From Panacagrimonas perspica (GTDB taxonomy: Bacteria; Pseudomonadota; Gammaproteobacteria; Nevskiales; Nevskiaceae): DNA of 64,000 nt. The notes under the pieces are model-generated. The model was given only the letters and a program-made list of their open reading frames with translations. It ran no database searches and was not told where the DNA came from. Below are positions 51,177-60,429 of this stretch, in pieces. The stretch lies in assembly GCF_004364935.1 (NCBI RefSeq), contig NZ_SOBT01000009.1, forward strand, positions 62,001-126,000, given 5' to 3'. The position numbers and the translations under genes are program-made. Position 1 is the stretch's first letter; the number at the start of each line of letters is the position of its first letter.

Positions 51177-51491
51177 TCAGAACAACTTGCTCCAGAAACC
51201 CTCGCCTTCCTTCTTGTCCTTTTCCTTCTTGAGGACTTCGACCTTCGACATGTCCTCGTAGACCACGCGCTCGTTCTCGCCGTAGAGCGCCTTGTTGGTG
51301 ATCTTCGTGACGACGAACTTGTGGACCACATCGTTGCGCGTGGTGATGCGCACGTTGTCACCCTTGTTCACGCCCGAGATGACCGACTCGGCGCTGGTCG
51401 CATCGATCGTCTTCTTGGAAGCGCAGCCGCCGACCGCGAACAGGCTCAGGGCGATGGAAATGGCAATCAGGACTCGACGAAACGCGAACAT
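51177..51491 (-). CDS. Small lipoprotein
   Basis: 104-residue lipoprotein with signal peptide and lipobox (RRVLIAISIALSLFAVGGC, cysteine about residue 23). The mature part is beta-rich (VNKGDNVRITTRNDVVHKFVVTKITNKALYG) followed by a Lys-rich segment (EVLKKEKDKKEGEGFWSKLF). The KGDNVRITT-type sequence resembles small conserved lipoproteins of unknown role. Start at 51491 has GGAG seven bases upstream. Confidence 0.85.
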   Translation of the reverse strand: MFAFRRVLIAISIALSLFAVGGCASKKTIDATSAESVISGVNKGDNVRITTRNDVVHKFVVTKITNKALYGENERVVYEDMSKVEVLKKEKDKKEGEGFWSKLF

Positions 51492-51577
51492 CGGTATCTC
51501 CACAGGTGGTGGGATCCCGGCGGCATGGGCCAGGATTCGCTGGGGCGAAAAGATACCACGCGTTCCCGGGCCGTCCG

Positions 51578-52663
51578 CTACTGGCCGAGCGGGGCCCGGG
51601 CCACGCCGTCCTCGCCGACCATCTGCAGGTGATCCGCCACGGCGACGACGCCGGAAAGGGAACCCGATGCGGGCGGCGCTCGATGGGCGGTGCCATCGGG
51701 GCGTATGTAGACGATTTCCCCGTCCGATCCGACCAGCACCGCACGGCCGTCGGGCAGCATCGCGCCGCCGAACATGGACTGCACGGTGCCGATGTCGACC
51801 GGCTGCCAGGTGCCCGCGCGGACGTCGTCGGTCACCAGTACGTTGCCGCGCAGGCCGAAGACCAACGCACCCTTCTCGCCATGGGGCAGCGCGCCGAACA
51901 GTGACCCTTCGTAGGGCGCCGGCAGGCGTTCCCAGGTGACGCCGTCGATGCTGACGCCGATCAGGCCGGTCTCCCCGGCGATGAACAGATTGCCGTCGCC
52001 CAGCCGGATCAAGGCGTTGAGGTGCAGACCGTCCTCGCGAATCGGGGTGGCTTCGACCTCGGTCCAGGTCGCGCCCGCGTCTGCGGTCTGCAGAAACATG
52101 CCGTAGGCGCCGACGCCATAGGCTTGCCGCGCGTCGACCGCGAACACGTTCAGCAGCGGCTCGCCCTTCTCCGGCATGAAGCGTTGCAGGGCCCAGGTCT
52201 TTCCGCCGTCGGTGGTGTGCAGGATCGTGGCGTCGTGACCCACGGCCCAGCCGTTCTTCGCGTCGGCAAATGCCACCGCGGTCAGCGTGACGTTGATGGG
52301 CACCTCGACCTGCTTCCAGGTCTGGCCGTCGGAAGACAGCAGGATGTTGCCGCGATCGCCGACGGCGACCAGCGTGTCGCCAGCACAGGCCACGCCCAGC
52401 AGCAGCGTGTGCGAGGCCAGCCGCGCGATCTCCGCAGCACGCGGCTTCACCGGCGGCAGCGCTTCGGCAGGAGCTTGCTCGGCCGGCGCCGCTTCTTCCG
52501 CGGGCGCCGCCTCTGCGGTCGTCGCGGCGGCAGCGGAAGCATCTTCGGCCGGCGCTGCCGCTTCCGCGGCAGCCGGCGCGGTGTCGTCCTGTGCCACGGC
52601 GATGCCGAGCGCGAGCAAGGCTGTCAGAGACGCCGCGATGAGGGTTGGCTTGAGCGCGTTCAT
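51578..52663 (-). CDS. YCF48-like beta-propeller protein with Ala/Pro/Glu-rich linker
   Basis: 361-residue secreted protein: signal peptide (PTLIAASLTALLALGIAVA), a low-complexity Ala/Pro/Glu segment (about 27-75), then a YCF48/BNR-type beta-propeller with repeats such as NGWAVGHDATILHTTDGGKTW and AYGVGAYGMFLQTADAGATW. In plants Ycf48/HCF136 assists photosystem II assembly, but bacterial homologues pair with RND exporters and serve another, unknown role. Its ATG overlaps the exporter stop by four bases (ATGA). Confidence 0.92.
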   Translation of the reverse strand: MNALKPTLIAASLTALLALGIAVAQDDTAPAAAEAAAPAEDASAAAATTAEAAPAEEAAPAEQAPAEALPPVKPRAAEIARLASHTLLLGVACAGDTLVAVGDRGNILLSSDGQTWKQVEVPINVTLTAVAFADAKNGWAVGHDATILHTTDGGKTWALQRFMPEKGEPLLNVFAVDARQAYGVGAYGMFLQTADAGATWTEVEATPIREDGLHLNALIRLGDGNLFIAGETGLIGVSIDGVTWERLPAPYEGSLFGALPHGEKGALVFGLRGNVLVTDDVRAGTWQPVDIGTVQSMFGGAMLPDGRAVLVGSDGEIVYIRPDGTAHRAPPASGSLSGVVAVADHLQMVGEDGVARAPLGQ

Positions 52664-55272
52664 GCCGTCACCGCCTTGGTCGCGTCGGAAGTGGGGCCCG
52701 GAGCCGGCGGCTTGAGCAGGAAGGCCGCGAACGCCGGCAGCAGCAACACGGCGGCACCGGCATTGGCCAGGAACATGATCGTCAGCAGGATGCCCATGTC
52801 GACCTGGAACTGCAGTCCCGACAGCAGCCAGGTGCAGACGCTGGCGGCCAGCGCCAGGGCGGTCACGATCACCGCCTTGCCGGTCTGGTGCAGCGTCTGC
52901 TCGTAGGCGCGCCGCAAGCTCATCTTGCGTTCGGTGACGCACTCCTCCAGCACGCTGTAGATGTAGATGCCGTAGTCGACACCGATACCCGCGGCGAACG
53001 CGGCCACCGGCAAGGTCGAGACCTTCAGGCCGATATCGAGGAACACCATCACCGCGTAAGTGAACACCGACACCAGCGCCAGCGGCACCAGCACGCAGAC
53101 CAGGCCGGCGAGCCTGCGGAACGAGGCCCACACGCAGATGGCGATGCACAGGTACAACCAGAGCAGCACGGTGTGCTCGGTATCCTCGATGACGTCGTTG
53201 GTCGCCGCCATCACGCCGACGTTGCCGGTAGCCAGCGCGAACTTCACCGGCGAGGCGTCGCCCTCATCGGCAACGAATTTATTCACCGCCGCCACGACCT
53301 TGTCGATGGTCTCGGCCTTGTGGTCGGCGGTGAAGACGAAGACCGGCATCGCGCTGCAGTCGGCGTTGAGCAGTCCGCTCGACGTCGGGAACTGCTGCCC
53401 CGCCAGCACCAGCGCACCGGACTCGCGCGGCAGCACCATGAACTTCGGGTTGCCTTCGGAAAACGCGTTGTAGACGATCTTGGCGACCTGCGGCATCGAG
53501 AGCGTCGACTGCACGCCCTCGGTGTTCTGCATACGCCAGGCGAAGCGGTCGATCGTCTCCATGATGCGGTGATCGATGCAGCCGTCGGCCTTGTTCTGGG
53601 CGATGACCTTGATCACGTCGACGCCGATCGAGAATTCGCTGGCGATCTTCGCGGAGTCGCGGTTGTAGCGGGACTCGGGCCGCAGCTCCGGCACGCCATC
53701 GTGCAGTTCGCCGATCTTCAGATCCTTCGAGACCCACTCGGCCCAACCCCAGCTCGCCACCGCCAGGGTCAGCACCACGGCCGCGACCGGCTTGTCCGTG
53801 ATCATCGAGATCGCGCGCCACACCGGCGCAAAAGCCGCATCGCGACGGCGCTGGTGCTCGCGGAACTTGTCGGGGTTGCCGAGCTTGGCGTACGAGAGCA
53901 GGCAGGGCAGCAGGATCTTCTTGCACACGATGACGGCCACGAGGCCGAACATCGCGTTGATCGCCATCTCCTGCACGATGCCGATCGGGATCAGCAGGAT
54001 CGTGCCGAAGCCCACCACGTTGGTGAGCAGTGCGGTGATGCCAGGAATCACCAGACGACGGTACGTCGCGCGCGAGGCGTCGAGGCTGTTCAGTCGATGG
54101 TCCGCGACTTCGAACAGCCAGAAGCTGGTGATCTGGATGCCGTGACTGACGCTGATCGCGAGCACGAGGAAGGGCACGAGGATCGCGAACGGATCCAGGC
54201 CAAAACCGAACAGGTGCAGGATGCCCAGCTCCCAGACCACGGCCAGGATGCCGCAGGACAGCGGCAGCAGCGCGATCAGGCCCGAGCCGGTGTACCACCA
54301 GAGGATCACCCAGACCAGAAAGATCGTCAGCGCGAAGAAGCCGACGACTTCGAGCGATGCGTTGGCGATGTCGCCGACGACCTTCGCGAATCCGACGATG
54401 TGGATGTCGACGTTGGCGTTGTAGTCCGGGTTGTCGACTTCCGCGATCTCGAAGTCGCTCCCCTTGAGCTTGCGCACTTCCTTGTCACCGCTCTCGAGCG
54501 CGACCGTGAACTCCACGTCCTGGAAGCGCAGATTCCATTTGCGCGGATCGGTGTACGTCACCATCGCGACGTCGCCGGCCTTCAGCGGATCGCTCGCTGC
54601 CTTGAGGCGGTACTCGAACATCTTGGGATTGATGAAACGCTGGCGGACATCCTCGATCAGCGCCGCGGTCTTCACGTAGTCCAGCTTGGCCCCGGTGACC
54701 GGGTTCTGTTCCAAGAGCTCGGAGAACACCATCGCGCCGGACTGGTCGTTCGCCACCAGGCGGCCCAGCACCTTGGCCTTGGTCACGTTCGAGCGCACCC
54801 GCGTGAGCATCTCCTCGGTGGGCGCGTAATCGGCGGGAATGACGTTGCCGCCGTACAGACCTTCCTCGCGCACTTCGACGTAGCGCACGTCGGGCGTGAA
54901 GATGGAACTCACGCGTGTGCGATCCATTCCCGGCGTGAAGAACACCGAATTGGTCAGCGCCTTGAGCGTGGCCATGAATTCGGGTTCGTACAGATCCTTG
55001 CCGGGCGAGCCGTCCTTGCGGATCAGTGCGAACAGCACCAGGTTGGCGCCGCCGAACTGCTGCTGGTACTGCTTGAAAACCTGGATGTAGGGATGTCCGA
55101 GCGGAAGCTGCTTCTCGAAACCGGTGTCGAGTTTCAGGTGGGCCGCCTGCCAGCCCATGAACAGCGTCATGAAGAACAGCACGATCAACGTGCGGGGCCG
55201 CTTGCCGAACACGATCGGTTCGGTGACCCGGATGAACAACTGCGAGAAAGCGCCTCGAGCGTCGCCGTGCAT
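52660..55272 (-). CDS. RND/MMPL family exporter
   Basis: 870-residue inner-membrane protein with the MMPL layout: one N-terminal helix (TLIVLFFMTLFMGWQA), a large periplasmic loop, a block of five helices (e.g. VVGFFALTIFLVWVILWWYTG, LVPFLVLAISVSHGIQI with the charged residues typical of RND helix 4), a second loop, and a second block (LVCVLVPLALVSVFTYAVMVF, AGIGVDYGIYIYS). Sterol-sensing-like or lipid exporters share this form. Together with the YCF48 protein it may export a lipid or hydrophobic compound. No clear promoter was found in the 514 bases upstream. Confidence 0.93.
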   Translation of the reverse strand: MHGDARGAFSQLFIRVTEPIVFGKRPRTLIVLFFMTLFMGWQAAHLKLDTGFEKQLPLGHPYIQVFKQYQQQFGGANLVLFALIRKDGSPGKDLYEPEFMATLKALTNSVFFTPGMDRTRVSSIFTPDVRYVEVREEGLYGGNVIPADYAPTEEMLTRVRSNVTKAKVLGRLVANDQSGAMVFSELLEQNPVTGAKLDYVKTAALIEDVRQRFINPKMFEYRLKAASDPLKAGDVAMVTYTDPRKWNLRFQDVEFTVALESGDKEVRKLKGSDFEIAEVDNPDYNANVDIHIVGFAKVVGDIANASLEVVGFFALTIFLVWVILWWYTGSGLIALLPLSCGILAVVWELGILHLFGFGLDPFAILVPFLVLAISVSHGIQITSFWLFEVADHRLNSLDASRATYRRLVIPGITALLTNVVGFGTILLIPIGIVQEMAINAMFGLVAVIVCKKILLPCLLSYAKLGNPDKFREHQRRRDAAFAPVWRAISMITDKPVAAVVLTLAVASWGWAEWVSKDLKIGELHDGVPELRPESRYNRDSAKIASEFSIGVDVIKVIAQNKADGCIDHRIMETIDRFAWRMQNTEGVQSTLSMPQVAKIVYNAFSEGNPKFMVLPRESGALVLAGQQFPTSSGLLNADCSAMPVFVFTADHKAETIDKVVAAVNKFVADEGDASPVKFALATGNVGVMAATNDVIEDTEHTVLLWLYLCIAICVWASFRRLAGLVCVLVPLALVSVFTYAVMVFLDIGLKVSTLPVAAFAAGIGVDYGIYIYSVLEECVTERKMSLRRAYEQTLHQTGKAVIVTALALAASVCTWLLSGLQFQVDMGILLTIMFLANAGAAVLLLPAFAAFLLKPPAPGPTSDATKAVTA

Positions 55273-55691
55273 CAGGTGGTCTCCCCAGATTCTGGTTATG
55301 TTCTGCTGTTCTCAACCAGTCGCAATCCGCGTCCGCCTACGACTTCGCCGGTTGTGGACCCAAGCATGGCAGTCCTCGGCTGATCGCGCAGCCGGAAATT
55401 CACATTATCTGCAGGGCCGCGTCCTGTCGGGTCCGCCGAGCGTCGTTGTGGGCGGCTCGCGGCGACAGCCCTAAGCCCCAGGACTGGAATTTATGCGAAT
55501 CGTCCCGGCGCGATGCCGCTGTCCGGATCTCCCCACCGCTTGCCATGAATGCACGGCCAGCACTGACAGCGGTAACGACGATATCCACTCGTAGCTTGGG
55601 CGCAATGGCATGACGTCAGCTGCGGCCATGTCGCAGGTCGATGCCGATATCGATGACCCGACGCGGCACGGGGCGTAGCAATTGATCGCCC
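55273..55691. other. Intergenic, no gene seen
   Basis: About 420 bases between the RND gene start and the amtB terminators. No convincing open frame, RNA gene or operator was recognised. The exporter promoter presumably lies here. Confidence 0.5.
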
Positions 55692-55693
55692 AT

Positions 55694-55725
55694 AGAAAAG
55701 GGGCGGACCGTTGCCGATCCGCCCC
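55694..55725 (-). terminator. Second intrinsic terminator downstream of amtB
   Basis: On the minus strand GGGGCGGA, a 10-base loop and TCCGCCCC form an 8-bp stem followed by TTTTCT. It lies 19 bases beyond the first terminator. Confidence 0.8.
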
Positions 55726-55743
55726 AACACAACACCCCTGGGA

Positions 55744-55780
55744 GGAGAAAGCTGCGCGAGGGAAACTCCCCTCGCGCAGC
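55744..55780 (-). terminator. First intrinsic terminator downstream of amtB
   Basis: A 12-bp perfect stem (55751-55762 with 55769-55780) closes a 6-base loop and is followed on the minus strand by TTTCTCC. It starts six bases after the amtB stop. Confidence 0.85.
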
Positions 55781-55786
55781 CTGTCA

Positions 55787-57472
55787 TTACATGTTGTAGG
55801 CCTTCTCGCCGTGCTCGGCGAGATCGAGACCTTCGCTCTCGGCCTCTTCGCTCGGACGCAGGCCGATGGTGTACTTGAGGGCCAGCAGCGTGACGCCTGA
55901 AACCACCGCGCTCCACACCACCGCCAGAGCCACCGCCTTGACCTGGATCAGGATCTGCGTCGGCGAGTAGCCCACCGTCATCGAGAACCAGTCGGCGTAG
56001 ACGCCCACGCCGCCCTTGGCCGGATCCACGAACACACCGGTGAGGATGGCGCCGATGATGCCGCCGACGGCGTGCACACCGAACACGTCGAGCGCATCGT
56101 CATAGCCCAGCATGCGCTTGAGGTAAGCGCAGGCGAAGAAGCAGCCAGCGCCTGCCGCCAGACCGATGATCAGCGCACCCTCGATGCCGACGAATCCGCA
56201 AGCCGGCGTGATGCCGACCAGACCCGCGATGGCGCCGGAGATGATGCCCAGCAGGCTCGGCTTGCCCTTGAAGACCCATTCGGCAAAGAACCAGGCCAGA
56301 CCCGCCGTCGCCGTGGCAACCATGGTGTTGGCGAACGCCAGCACCGCGTAGCCGTTGGCTTCGAGGTTCGAACCCGCGTTGAAGCCGAACCATCCGAACC
56401 AGAGCATCGAGGCACCGATGACCGACATCGTGAGCGAGTGCGGGGGCATGGCGACCTTGCCGTAGCCCGAGCGCTTTCCGACGATGATCGCTGCCACCAG
56501 GCCTGCGATACCGGAGTTGATGTGCACCACCGTGCCGCCGGCGAAGTCGAGCGCGCCGAGCTGCCACAGGTAGCCCGCGGTCGAGTTGAGTTCGCCCACG
56601 ACTTCGGCCGAGGTGTACGCATCCGGACCCGCCCACCACCAGACCATGTGCGCCATCGGCAGGTAGCTGAGCGTGAACCAGACCACCGTGAAGATCAGCA
56701 CCGCCTTGAACTTCATGCGCTCGGCATAACCGCCCGCGATCAGCGCGCAGGTGATGCAAGCGAAGGTGAGCTGGAAGATCGCGAACATCAGCTCCGGAAT
56801 CACGACGCCCTTGCTGAAGGTCGCAGTGGCGGTGAAGAAGCCGTTCGAGTCGTAGATCACTCCCTTCAGGAACATCTTGTCCAGGGTTCCGAAGAACGGA
56901 CTCGAGCCGCTGAAAGCGATGCTGTAGCCGTAGACGACCCAGAGCACCGAGATCAGACAGAAGATCGCGAACGTCTGCGTCATCGTCGACGCCATGTTCT
57001 TCTGGCGCGTCATACCGCCATAGAACAAGGCCAGGCCCGGCAGCGACATGAACAGTACGAGCGCCGTCGAGGTCATCATCCAGCTGACGTTGCCTTCATT
57101 GAAGGTCGGCGCGACGGGCGCGTCGGCCGGAGCCTCGGCTGCGGGAGCAGCTTCGGCCGGTACGGCAGCCGCTTCGGCGACGGGGGCTTCAGCCGGCGCA
57201 GGCTCGGCCTGCGCCACTTCCACCGGAGCGGCAGCCGCCACTTCGGGCTCCGCCTTCTTCTTTTCCTTCTTGGGCTTCTTCACTTCCGCCACCGGCGCTT
57301 CGGCGGGCGCGGCCTCGACGGCTGCAGCCTCCGGAGCCGCTTCGGCCGGTGCGGCCTCGGGCGCGGGAGCAGCCGCTTCAATTGCGGCCGGCGCCGCTTC
57401 TTCGGCTCCCGCCGGCATCGCGAACATGCAGCTCGCGGCCAGCCAGAACCCCAGTGTCATCTTCCGAATCAT
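55787..57472 (-). CDS. amtB: Ammonium transporter with long N-terminal Ala/Pro/Glu/Lys-rich extension
   Basis: Ammonium channel of 561 residues, about 150 longer than usual. After a signal-peptide-like start (MTLGFWLAASCMFAMPAGA), residues about 24-122 are low-complexity Ala/Pro/Glu with a central basic patch (KKPKKEKKKAEPE). The channel core begins near residue 125 (NEGNVSWMMTSTALVLFMS). Conserved pore histidines lie in PMAHMVWWWAG and DVFGVHAVGGI. By family topology the N-terminus is periplasmic, so the extension would be outside. AAGGAG precedes the ATG at 57472. It follows glnK by 96 bases and is its regulated partner. Confidence 0.95.
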   Translation of the reverse strand: MIRKMTLGFWLAASCMFAMPAGAEEAAPAAIEAAAPAPEAAPAEAAPEAAAVEAAPAEAPVAEVKKPKKEKKKAEPEVAAAAPVEVAQAEPAPAEAPVAEAAAVPAEAAPAAEAPADAPVAPTFNEGNVSWMMTSTALVLFMSLPGLALFYGGMTRQKNMASTMTQTFAIFCLISVLWVVYGYSIAFSGSSPFFGTLDKMFLKGVIYDSNGFFTATATFSKGVVIPELMFAIFQLTFACITCALIAGGYAERMKFKAVLIFTVVWFTLSYLPMAHMVWWWAGPDAYTSAEVVGELNSTAGYLWQLGALDFAGGTVVHINSGIAGLVAAIIVGKRSGYGKVAMPPHSLTMSVIGASMLWFGWFGFNAGSNLEANGYAVLAFANTMVATATAGLAWFFAEWVFKGKPSLLGIISGAIAGLVGITPACGFVGIEGALIIGLAAGAGCFFACAYLKRMLGYDDALDVFGVHAVGGIIGAILTGVFVDPAKGGVGVYADWFSMTVGYSPTQILIQVKAVALAVVWSAVVSGVTLLALKYTIGLRPSEEAESEGLDLAEHGEKAYNM

Positions 57473-57568
57473 GAACTTCTCCTTGCGTGGTTCTTCAACG
57501 CGCTGCGCGCTTCTGCGTCGGCTGGGGCACATGGCCGGCCGGCGGACTCCCTGCGCTGCGGCTGATGT

Positions 57569-57907
<339 letters not shown>

Positions 57908-57989
57908 TTAGTAACTCCTTGATCAAGCTGCGAAAAAGCTTTGAGAATGCACAGGCTGCTAACTGTTGGCCTTGCGCCAAGGGCAAAAA

Positions 57990-58005
57990 AGCACGGAGCA
58001 TGCCA
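57990..58005 (-). promoter_or_regulatory. Sigma-54 promoter of glnK-amtB
   Basis: Minus strand TGGCATGCTCCGTGCT matches TGGCAYG-N4-TTGCW with one change in each half (Y allowed T; GTGCT for TTGCT). The GG and GC elements are exactly ten bases apart. It starts 83 bases before the glnK ATG. Confidence 0.8.
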
Positions 58006-58056
58006 GCGCGTTCAAGCACTGTTCAGGTCATTCGACCGGCTCAAGCGATCTACATC

Positions 58057-58071
58057 GCACCACATTGGTGC
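58057..58071. promoter_or_regulatory. NtrC-binding palindrome
   Basis: GCACCACATTGGTGC, perfect 6-bp arms (GCACCA, TGGTGC) around three bases, matching the NtrC consensus GCACYA-N3-TRGTGC. Its centre is about 84 bases upstream of the predicted start site of the sigma-54 promoter, a normal enhancer distance. Confidence 0.85.
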
Positions 58072-58409
58072 ATTCACCCAATTCCTGTGCGGTCGCCTTG
58101 CGCGACGCCCCGCCTTGGACCTCCCATCCCCAATGTCCTTTGTCGAGCCCTACGAATTGGAGCGCCGGAATCGGGGCCGGGTCATTCAGTCTGGCTCCCC
58201 CAATCGAGTGAGCTGGAAGGTCTTATGCACATGCGCGATTGCTCACAGCGTGTTTGTCACGTCAAGACATGCCCGCTTCACGCTGCTGCAATGCACGTGC
58301 AGGTACCGGTTTAAAAAGAATTTATTTGTGCCGATCCGGACGCGGTCCGGAACGGAAATTGGCCGGGGCGCCGCGGCGCCATTTCGGCGAGCATTGCTGA
58401 TACACAAAG
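58072..58409. other. Intergenic between NtrC site and priA, no gene seen
   Basis: No convincing gene. It is somewhat more A/T rich near 58310-58330 (a TTTAAAAAGAATTTATTTG stretch), which could be a promoter region for priA, but no hexamer pair was clear. A sigma-54-like fragment near 58286 is weak. Confidence 0.4.
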
Positions 58410-58418
58410 TTATCCACA
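58410..58418 (+). promoter_or_regulatory. Consensus DnaA box upstream of priA
   Basis: TTATCCACA, identical to the high-affinity DnaA box, 10 bases before the priA ATG. It could allow DnaA control of a replication-restart gene. A single 9-mer can occur by chance. Confidence 0.4.
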
Positions 58419-58428
58419 CCGCTGCACC

Positions 58429-60423
58429 ATGACGGAACATCGAGTCAAGGTCGCCGTTCCAGCACCGTTTTTTCACGCGCTCGACTACCTCCCGGGCGAC
58501 CTGGAACTGGTGCCCGGAATGCGGGTGCAAGTGCCGCTCGGACGACGGCAGGTCGTGGGCGTGGTAACTGCCGTCGAGCGCACCATCGATGACGAAATCC
58601 GCTGTCGTCCCATCACAGCCGTGCTCGACAACGGGGCACCTCTACCTGCTGATCTGCTGAGTCTGTGCAACTGGGCTGCCGACTACTACTGCCATCCTTT
58701 GGGCGAGGTATTGGCCGCCGCACTGCCCGCGGGATTGCGAAAGCTTCCGGGCAAGGCGATCCGCCGACGCAAGTCCCCGAAGGCATTGCGGTCTCCTTCG
58801 TCCGCGGGTGAGGCGTTGCAGCGGGCGCCAACGCCCGAGCAGGCGGTCGTGCTTGACGCGCTGGCAGGTCAGCCGCCGGGTTTCGGCGTGGACCTGATCG
58901 AAGGGGTTACCGGCAGCGGCAAGACAGAGATCTACCTGCATCGGGTGCAGGCCGCGATCGAGGCGCAGGGGCAGGCCTTGGTCCTGACGCCCGAGATCGG
59001 CCTGACACCCCAGCTCGTCGAGCGCTTCCGGCAACGATTCGGTGACGGCGTCGCCGTCTTCCACTCCGGCATGACGGAGCGCGCTCGCACCGACACCTGG
59101 CAGGCCTGCAGCGAAGGTCGCTGCCCGGTCGTGATCGGCACCCGGTCCGCCGTCTTCCTGCCCCTGCCCCGGCTGGCGCTGATCGTCATCGATGAGGAGC
59201 ACGACGCCTCGTTCAAGCAACAGGACGGCTTCCGCTACTCGGCACGCGACATCGCGATCGTCCGCGCACAGCGGGCCGCAGTGCCGGTCATCCTGGGATC
59301 CGCCACCCCTTCGCTCGAGTCCTTGCACAACGTCGCACGCGGGCGCTATCGGCATCACCGATTGAACGCCCGCGCCGGCGCGGCGCGGATGCCGCAGCCG
59401 CGCCTGCTCGACCTGCGCAACACCAAGCTGCGCGACGGGCTGTCGGCCGAGCTGATCGACACCGCGTCGCGGCATCTGGCAGCCGGTGGTCAGGTTCTGT
59501 TCTTCGTCAACCGCCGCGGGTATGCGCCGGCTCTGCTCTGCCACGAGTGCGGCTGGCTCGCGCCCTGCCCGCATTGCGACGCGCGACTGACGCTGCACCG
59601 GGCACGCGGCCGCCTGATCTGCCATCACTGCGGAAGCGACTCTCGAGTGCCGCTGCGCTGTGGCCAGTGTTCCAGCACCGATCTGATCCCGGTCGGGCAG
59701 GGAACGGAGCGCGTCGAGGACGCCCTGCGCGCCCTGTATCCCGATCTGCGGGTGGAACGCATCGACTCCGATCGGGCGCGCCTTGCCGGGGAACTCGATC
59801 GCCTGCTCGCGGACATCCACTCGCGCGACATCCGCATCCTCGTGGGCACACAGATGCTCGCCAAGGGGCACGACTTCGAGGGGCTGACCCTGGTCGGCGT
59901 CATCGACGCGGACCAGGCGCTCTACAGCTCCGACTTCCGCGCCGTCGAACGAATGGGGCAGCTTCTCACGCAGGTGACGGGCCGCGCGGGGCGCGGCGCC
60001 ACATCGGGCGAAGTCGTCGTGCAGACCCATCAGCCCGATCATCCGCAGCTCCAGCGATGGCTACGCGATGGCTACGCCGGTCTGAGCCGGGAACTGCTCG
60101 AAGAGCGGCGCCTCATGGGCTTTCCGCCGTTCTCGCATCTGGCGTTGCTACGCGCCGATGCGCTGGATGCCGACGCAGCGCAGGACTTTCTGCAGAAGGT
60201 TGCCGCGCTGATTCCTGGCGATCGATCGATCGACAAGCTCGGGCCGGTGCCGGCCCCGATGGAACGTCGCGCCAACCGCGTGCGCGCACAGCTGCTGCTG
60301 CGCTCGCAGAATCGGATGGGGCTTCAGCGCCTGCTCGCGGAACTCGTCCCACAACTCGGCTCACTGCCCGGAGCGCGGCGGGTGCGATGGTCGGTCGACG
60401 TCGACCCGATCGATCTCTACTGA
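58429..60423 (+). CDS. priA: Primosomal protein N' (replication restart helicase PriA)
   Basis: 664 residues, about 70 fewer than E. coli. The 3'-DNA-binding domain is residues 1-105 (KVAVPAPFFHALDYLPG). Walker A GVTGSGKTE lies at 159-167, about 64 residues nearer the N-terminus than in E. coli, so the winged-helix domain that normally intervenes is replaced by a basic/Ser linker (RKLPGKAIRRRKSPKALRSP). DEEHD box, GSATPSLES, two zinc sites (CHECGWLAPCPHCD, CHHCGSDSRVPLRCGQC) and ARGxGRxG-like TGRAGRG are intact. It restarts stalled forks. Confidence 0.95.
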   Translation: MTEHRVKVAVPAPFFHALDYLPGDLELVPGMRVQVPLGRRQVVGVVTAVERTIDDEIRCRPITAVLDNGAPLPADLLSLCNWAADYYCHPLGEVLAAALPAGLRKLPGKAIRRRKSPKALRSPSSAGEALQRAPTPEQAVVLDALAGQPPGFGVDLIEGVTGSGKTEIYLHRVQAAIEAQGQALVLTPEIGLTPQLVERFRQRFGDGVAVFHSGMTERARTDTWQACSEGRCPVVIGTRSAVFLPLPRLALIVIDEEHDASFKQQDGFRYSARDIAIVRAQRAAVPVILGSATPSLESLHNVARGRYRHHRLNARAGAARMPQPRLLDLRNTKLRDGLSAELIDTASRHLAAGGQVLFFVNRRGYAPALLCHECGWLAPCPHCDARLTLHRARGRLICHHCGSDSRVPLRCGQCSSTDLIPVGQGTERVEDALRALYPDLRVERIDSDRARLAGELDRLLADIHSRDIRILVGTQMLAKGHDFEGLTLVGVIDADQALYSSDFRAVERMGQLLTQVTGRAGRGATSGEVVVQTHQPDHPQLQRWLRDGYAGLSRELLEERRLMGFPPFSHLALLRADALDADAAQDFLQKVAALIPGDRSIDKLGPVPAPMERRANRVRAQLLLRSQNRMGLQRLLAELVPQLGSLPGARRVRWSVDVDPIDLY

Positions 60424-60429
60424 AGCGCC

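Noticed and set aside
52888-55383. An 831-codon plus-strand open frame antisense to the RND exporter
   Set aside because: Rich in Arg/His/Asp/Val as expected of a GC-rich shadow; the minus-strand reading is a coherent 12-helix exporter.
58280-58305. A second sigma-54-like match on the minus strand near 58286
   Set aside because: The -24 element reads CTGCACG rather than TGGCACG, and the site is about 380 bases from glnK; the 57990 site fits better.
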